A DNA stretch of 9,443 bases from an uncultured Collinsella sp. (GTDB lineage: Bacteria; Actinomycetota; Coriobacteriia; Coriobacteriales; Coriobacteriaceae). This document shows positions 6,690 to 9,443 of this stretch, piece after piece. The position numbers and the translations under genes were made by a program. Each line of letters starts with the position of its first letter. Positions within the stretch are counted from its first letter, which is position 1. The notes under the pieces are model-generated. The model made no database searches, was not told where the DNA came from, and saw only the letters and a list, made by a program, of their open reading frames with translations. The stretch lies in NCBI GenBank assembly GCA_937896835.1, contig CALBOJ010000095.1:1-9443 (forward strand), written 5' to 3'.

Positions 6690-7508
6690 CTAGAGCTCTA
6701 GCGTGAGGGTGACGGGGCAGTGGTCGCTGCCATAGATGTCGCCGCGGATGCCGGTGTCGCGTACGTTGTCGGCGATTGTGTCGCTTACCAGGAAGTAGTC
6801 GATGCGCCAGCCGGCGTTGTTCTTGCGGGCATTAAAGCGATAGCTCCACCAGCTGTAGACGCCCTCGACGTCGGGGTTTGCCGTGCGCCAGGTATCGGTA
6901 AACCCGGCGTTGAGCAGCTCGGTAAACTTGCCGCGCTCTCCGTCCGAAAAGCCGGCGTTGCCGCGGTTGGGTTTGGGGTTCTTAAGGTCGATCTCCTCGT
7001 GCGCCACGTTAAAGTCGCCGCAGGTTACGACGGGCTTACCGGTCTCGCGTTCAAGCGCGCTCAAAAAGTCGCGATAGGCATCGTCCCAAGCCATGCGTAC
7101 ATCGATGCGCGCGAGCTCATTTTGGGCGTTAGGCGTGTAGACATCCACAAGCCAAAACTTGTCGAACTCGAGCGCGCAGACGCGGCCCTCGGTTGCGGCT
7201 TGGGCGACGAGCTCGGCCGCCTCGTTCTCGCCGGCGTAGGGTAGCAGTGCGTCGGCGTGCAGCACGCGCAGCGGTTTCTGGCGGCTAAAGACCGCAGTGC
7301 CCGAATAGCCTTTACGCTCGGCGTAGCTCCAGGTTTGGTGATAGCCGGGCAGGTCAATATCGACCTGGCCTTCTTGCAGCTTGGTCTCTTGCAGCGCCAG
7401 GATATCGACGTCGAGTTCTTGCGCGATCTGGATAAAGCTCGGGTCCTTTTTGAGCACGGCGCGCAGGCCGTTGACGTTCCACGAGGCGAAAGTGTAAGTC
7501 TGAGGCAT
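6690..7508 (-). CDS. xth: Exodeoxyribonuclease III / AP endonuclease (ExoA/XthA family)
   Basis: Cleaves DNA 5' to abasic sites and removes 3' blocking groups in base excision repair; cytosolic, Mg-dependent. The 272-residue protein has all family landmarks: WNVNGLRA at 10-17 (Asn11), LQETK with metal ligand Glu41, VYTPN with Tyr124, GDFNV with Asp165 and Asn167, GWRIDYFLVS near 235-245, and GSDHCPV with the catalytic Asp262-His263 pair. Length is normal for the family. ATG 7508 is preceded by GAAAGGA four bases upstream. The gene converges on the ECF operon and is divergent from the sirtuin gene across a 114-bp GC-rich gap, in which I could not define clear promoters. Confidence 0.95.
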   Translation of the reverse strand: MPQTYTFASWNVNGLRAVLKKDPSFIQIAQELDVDILALQETKLQEGQVDIDLPGYHQTWSYAERKGYSGTAVFSRQKPLRVLHADALLPYAGENEAAELVAQAATEGRVCALEFDKFWLVDVYTPNAQNELARIDVRMAWDDAYRDFLSALERETGKPVVTCGDFNVAHEEIDLKNPKPNRGNAGFSDGERGKFTELLNAGFTDTWRTANPDVEGVYSWWSYRFNARKNNAGWRIDYFLVSDTIADNVRDTGIRGDIYGSDHCPVTLTLEL

Positions 7509-7622
7509 GGTGTCCTTTCGACGGGGTTGGCAGGCTTAAGATTAGCGCAACAGGGGCGGGGCGGGCCCCGCGGACGACGGCGCAATCGCGGCCGCCCCGA
7601 CCAACATGGACGGAGGACAAAC

Positions 7623-8375
7623 ATGACGCAAGCGATAACAGATCCCAAGCAGGCCTCCGCCGCGCTGGCGGATCTGTTTGACACCCACAAGCGCGTGGTC
7701 TTCTTTGGCGGCGCGGGTGTTTCCACGGCAAGTGGCATTCCCGATTTCCGCAGCGTGGACGGCCTGTATCATCAGCAGTTTGCCTATCCGCCCGAGACTA
7801 TGCTCTCGCACAGCTTTTACGAGGCACATCCGGCCGAGTTCTTTGACTTCTACCGCACCAAGATGATCGCGCTTGGCGCCAAGCCCAACCGCTGCCACAC
7901 CAAGCTGGCCGAGCTGGAGCGCGCTGGCAAGCTAAATGCCGTGGTGACGCAAAATATCGACGGCCTGCATCAGATGGCCGGCTCACAGCGCGTGTTCGAG
8001 CTGCACGGATCGGTCCATCGCAACATTTGCCAGTCGTGCGGCGCGGTCTATAGCGCCGAGCGGATTTGCTCGCGCGAGCACGAGGACGCCGCGGGCGTGC
8101 CTGCGTGCCCCGCGTGCGGCGGCCGCATCAAGCCCGATGTAGTGCTCTACGAAGAGCCGCTCGACGAGCATGTGTTGACCGGTGCCGTTGCCGCCATCGC
8201 CGCGGCCGATGCCCTCATTGTAGGCGGGACCTCGCTCGTGGTGTATCCGGCGGCGGGCCTTACACGCTACTTTACCGGCGATACGCTGGCCATATGCAAC
8301 CTTGCTCCCACCGATCAGGATGCAAATGCCGACCTGCTGATTTCTTGCGACATCGCGGCCGCGTTTGCGTTCTAG
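7623..8375 (+). CDS. cobB: NAD-dependent protein deacetylase, SIR2/CobB family
   Basis: Removes acyl groups from lysines using NAD, with release of nicotinamide and O-acyl-ADP-ribose; bacterial members regulate enzymes such as acetyl-CoA synthetase. The 250-residue protein has GAGVSTASGIPDFR (30-43, NAD binding), TQNIDGLH (109-116), catalytic His128 in ELHGS, a zinc ribbon with Cys136, Cys139, Cys162 and Cys165, KPDVVLYEE (170-178) and GGTSLVVYPAAGL (201-213). ATG 7623 has GGAGG six bases upstream. The frame is open back to 7257, but that part lies antisense to the AP endonuclease gene and is not coding. It is probably a single gene; folP follows 95 bp later with its own candidate promoter. 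The preferred acyl group cannot be read from sequence alone. Confidence 0.95.
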   Translation: MTQAITDPKQASAALADLFDTHKRVVFFGGAGVSTASGIPDFRSVDGLYHQQFAYPPETMLSHSFYEAHPAEFFDFYRTKMIALGAKPNRCHTKLAELERAGKLNAVVTQNIDGLHQMAGSQRVFELHGSVHRNICQSCGAVYSAERICSREHEDAAGVPACPACGGRIKPDVVLYEEPLDEHVLTGAVAAIAAADALIVGGTSLVVYPAAGLTRYFTGDTLAICNLAPTDQDANADLLISCDIAAAFAF

Positions 8376-8389
8376 CCCGTGTGCGCGGA

Positions 8390-8395
8390 TACAAT
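8390..8395 (+). promoter_or_regulatory. Candidate -10 box (TACAAT) for folP
   Basis: TACAAT sits 15 bp past the sirtuin stop and 75 bp before folP. The best -35-like match, TTGCGT at 8365-8370, lies 19 bp upstream, so the promoter is only plausible. Its context resembles the candidate before prs. Confidence 0.35.
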
Positions 8396-8420
8396 AGAAA
8401 GACTGAGTGCAAAGCGACCC

Positions 8421-8448
8421 CGCCGCCAGCTCCCCAAGCTCGGCGGCG
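8421..8448 (+). other. GC-rich hairpin in the folP leader
   Basis: CGCCGCC (8421-8427) pairs with GGCGGCG (8442-8448); inside, AGCT pairs with AGCT around a 5-nt loop, with one bulged C. It ends 10 bases before the AGGAGG (8459-8464) of folP. There is no T-run after it, so it is not a standard terminator. It could be a leader structure or a weak terminator for the sirtuin gene. Confidence 0.5.
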
Positions 8449-8470
8449 TGGGCATTTTAGGAGGATGTTC

Positions 8471-9443
8471 ATGGCGAACGACAGCAAGACATGGCGGTGC
8501 GGAAAGTATGAGCTCAGCTTTGACCGTCCGCGCATCATGGGCGTCCTCAACGTGACGCCCGATTCGTTTAGCGATGGCGGGGAGCACTTCGACCCGGATG
8601 CCGCCATCGAGTACGGCCTGGCGATGCTCGATGCCGGCGCCGACATCATCGACGTGGGCGGCGAGTCCACGCGCCCCGGCTTTACCCCGGTCAACCCCGA
8701 CGAGGAGGCGCGTCGCGTGCTGCCCGTCGTGCGCGCGCTCGCCAAAGAGGGCGCTATCGTCTCGATCGATACGCGTCATGTGGCGGTTGCCAAGGCGGCG
8801 GTGCGCTGCGGTGCTTCGATTGTCAACGATGTGACGGGCTTCACCGACCCCAAGATGGTCGAGTTCGTTAAGACGAGCACCTGCGGCGTCATCGTAATGC
8901 ACGCCGGCGAGGTCGCCGCGCCCGCTCGTACGCACGCGACGGTGCAGCTCGATACTTCGGCCGCGGCGTTTGTTGCCGAGAAGGCGCGCGAGGCGGCCGC
9001 CGAGGCTGCGCGCGAGGCTGAGAAGCTCGCTCGTCGCCGTCGCGGCAAGTTGTTGGGCGACCCTAAGCCCGAGGCAAAGCTCCCGGGTGGCGTGGTGCAG
9101 CCCTCGCTGCCGTTTGGCGAATCGGAGCCCGCGCCCGAGTCCGAGCCAGAGACGCCGGCTGCCGAGCAGACTGCCCCTGCCGCCGCTGCGCCCGAGACCG
9201 TGCCCGCAGCTACCGAAGCCGCACCGGAGCCCAGCGATCACCTGGCCGCCATGATGCGCCGCAGTGCCCGCCGTGAGGAAGCCTATGTGCCCACCTCGCA
9301 GCTCCGCCGCTTTACCCTGCCCGATTCTGCGCCCATCATGCGCCGCGTCATGGGCTTTCTGTCCGATCAGGCCCGCGCGCTCATCCACGCCGGCGTGTCG
9401 CGCGACCGCATCTGCATCGATCCTGGCCCGGGCTTTGGTAAGT
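8471..9443 (+). CDS. folP: Dihydropteroate synthase with a large internal insertion (partial, cut by window end)
   Basis: Joins p-aminobenzoate to dihydropterin pyrophosphate in folate synthesis, the step targeted by sulfonamides. 324 codons are visible. The first part is standard: MGVLNVTPDSFSDGG (23-37), DVGGESTRPG (61-70), SIDTRHVAVAKAAVRCGASIVNDVTGF (98-124), GVIVMH (139-144). The family then normally needs about 50 residues to reach the next motif, but here DPGPGFGK comes only at 317-324, about 173 residues after MH. The extra stretch contains a charged Ala/Glu/Arg helix (about 163-191), then Pro/Ala/Glu-rich low-complexity sequence (about 197-255), then an Arg-rich part (262-270). Family-like sequence resumes near 285 (PIMRRVMGFLSDQARALIHAGV). 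ATG 8471 has AGGAGG six bases upstream; an in-frame ATG at 8465 is too close to it. The reading frame is unbroken and codon use is unchanged, so this is not a frameshift. The C-terminal third lies outside the window. Confidence 0.93.
   Translation, partial: MANDSKTWRCGKYELSFDRPRIMGVLNVTPDSFSDGGEHFDPDAAIEYGLAMLDAGADIIDVGGESTRPGFTPVNPDEEARRVLPVVRALAKEGAIVSIDTRHVAVAKAAVRCGASIVNDVTGFTDPKMVEFVKTSTCGVIVMHAGEVAAPARTHATVQLDTSAAAFVAEKAREAAAEAAREAEKLARRRRGKLLGDPKPEAKLPGGVVQPSLPFGESEPAPESEPETPAAEQTAPAAAAPETVPAATEAAPEPSDHLAAMMRRSARREEAYVPTSQLRRFTLPDSAPIMRRVMGFLSDQARALIHAGVSRDRICIDPGPGFGK

Noticed and set aside
7553..7600. GC-rich inverted repeat (CGGGGCGG/CCGCCCCG) between xth and the sirtuin gene as an operator
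   Set aside because: Low-complexity G/C tracts make such 8-bp matches likely by chance; no spacing or symmetry typical of a regulator site.
7257..7622. N-terminal extension of the sirtuin back to 7257
   Set aside because: It runs antisense through the AP endonuclease gene; the GGAGG-preceded ATG at 7623 gives a normal-length sirtuin.
8372..9388. Minus-strand open frame opposite folP
   Set aside because: Antisense to folP, whose motifs are unmistakable; composition is that of a reverse-strand shadow.

Overview
The window is about 9.4 kb of GC-rich bacterial chromosome carrying ordinary housekeeping genes plus several repeat elements. Gene content, codon use and protein style suggest an actinobacterium of the Coriobacteriia, most like Collinsella. 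That placement comes from recognising protein sequences, not from a marker gene or a search.

Layout: (1) 10-1107, minus strand: prs (PRPP synthetase), ending in a textbook terminator at the left edge. (2) 1248-2711, minus strand: glmU (UDP-GlcNAc synthesis) with its own terminator before prs. These two often adjacent genes therefore look at least partly separately transcribed. (3) 2744-6154, plus strand: a tightly packed energy-coupling-factor (ECF) vitamin or micronutrient importer in the order T component, fused double ATPase, S component. It is divergent from glmU and has a good sigma70-type promoter. (4) 6155-6689: a 535-bp intergenic region between convergent genes. It holds two diverged copies of a ~170-bp palindromic element, a bidirectional terminator and a pair of short direct repeats. 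(5) 6690-7508, minus strand: an exonuclease III-type AP endonuclease. (6) 7623-8375, plus strand: a sirtuin NAD-dependent protein deacylase. (7) 8471 to the right edge, plus strand: folP (dihydropteroate synthase), cut by the window end and carrying an unusual insertion of about 120 residues.

The metabolic genes are individually standard: prs feeds nucleotide, His, Trp and NAD synthesis, glmU feeds peptidoglycan, folP feeds folate. The three ECF genes clearly form one complex. I see no defence system, phage, toxin-antitoxin, CRISPR array, tRNA or rRNA.

The parts worth a second look are: a repeat-like 191-bp segment with terminal inverted repeats, read in frame as the linker between the two ATPase domains of the ECF protein; the two palindromic elements at 6194-6361 and 6452-6621, whose stem arms differ between copies yet stay self-complementary within each copy; and the Ala/Pro/Glu-rich insertion in FolP.
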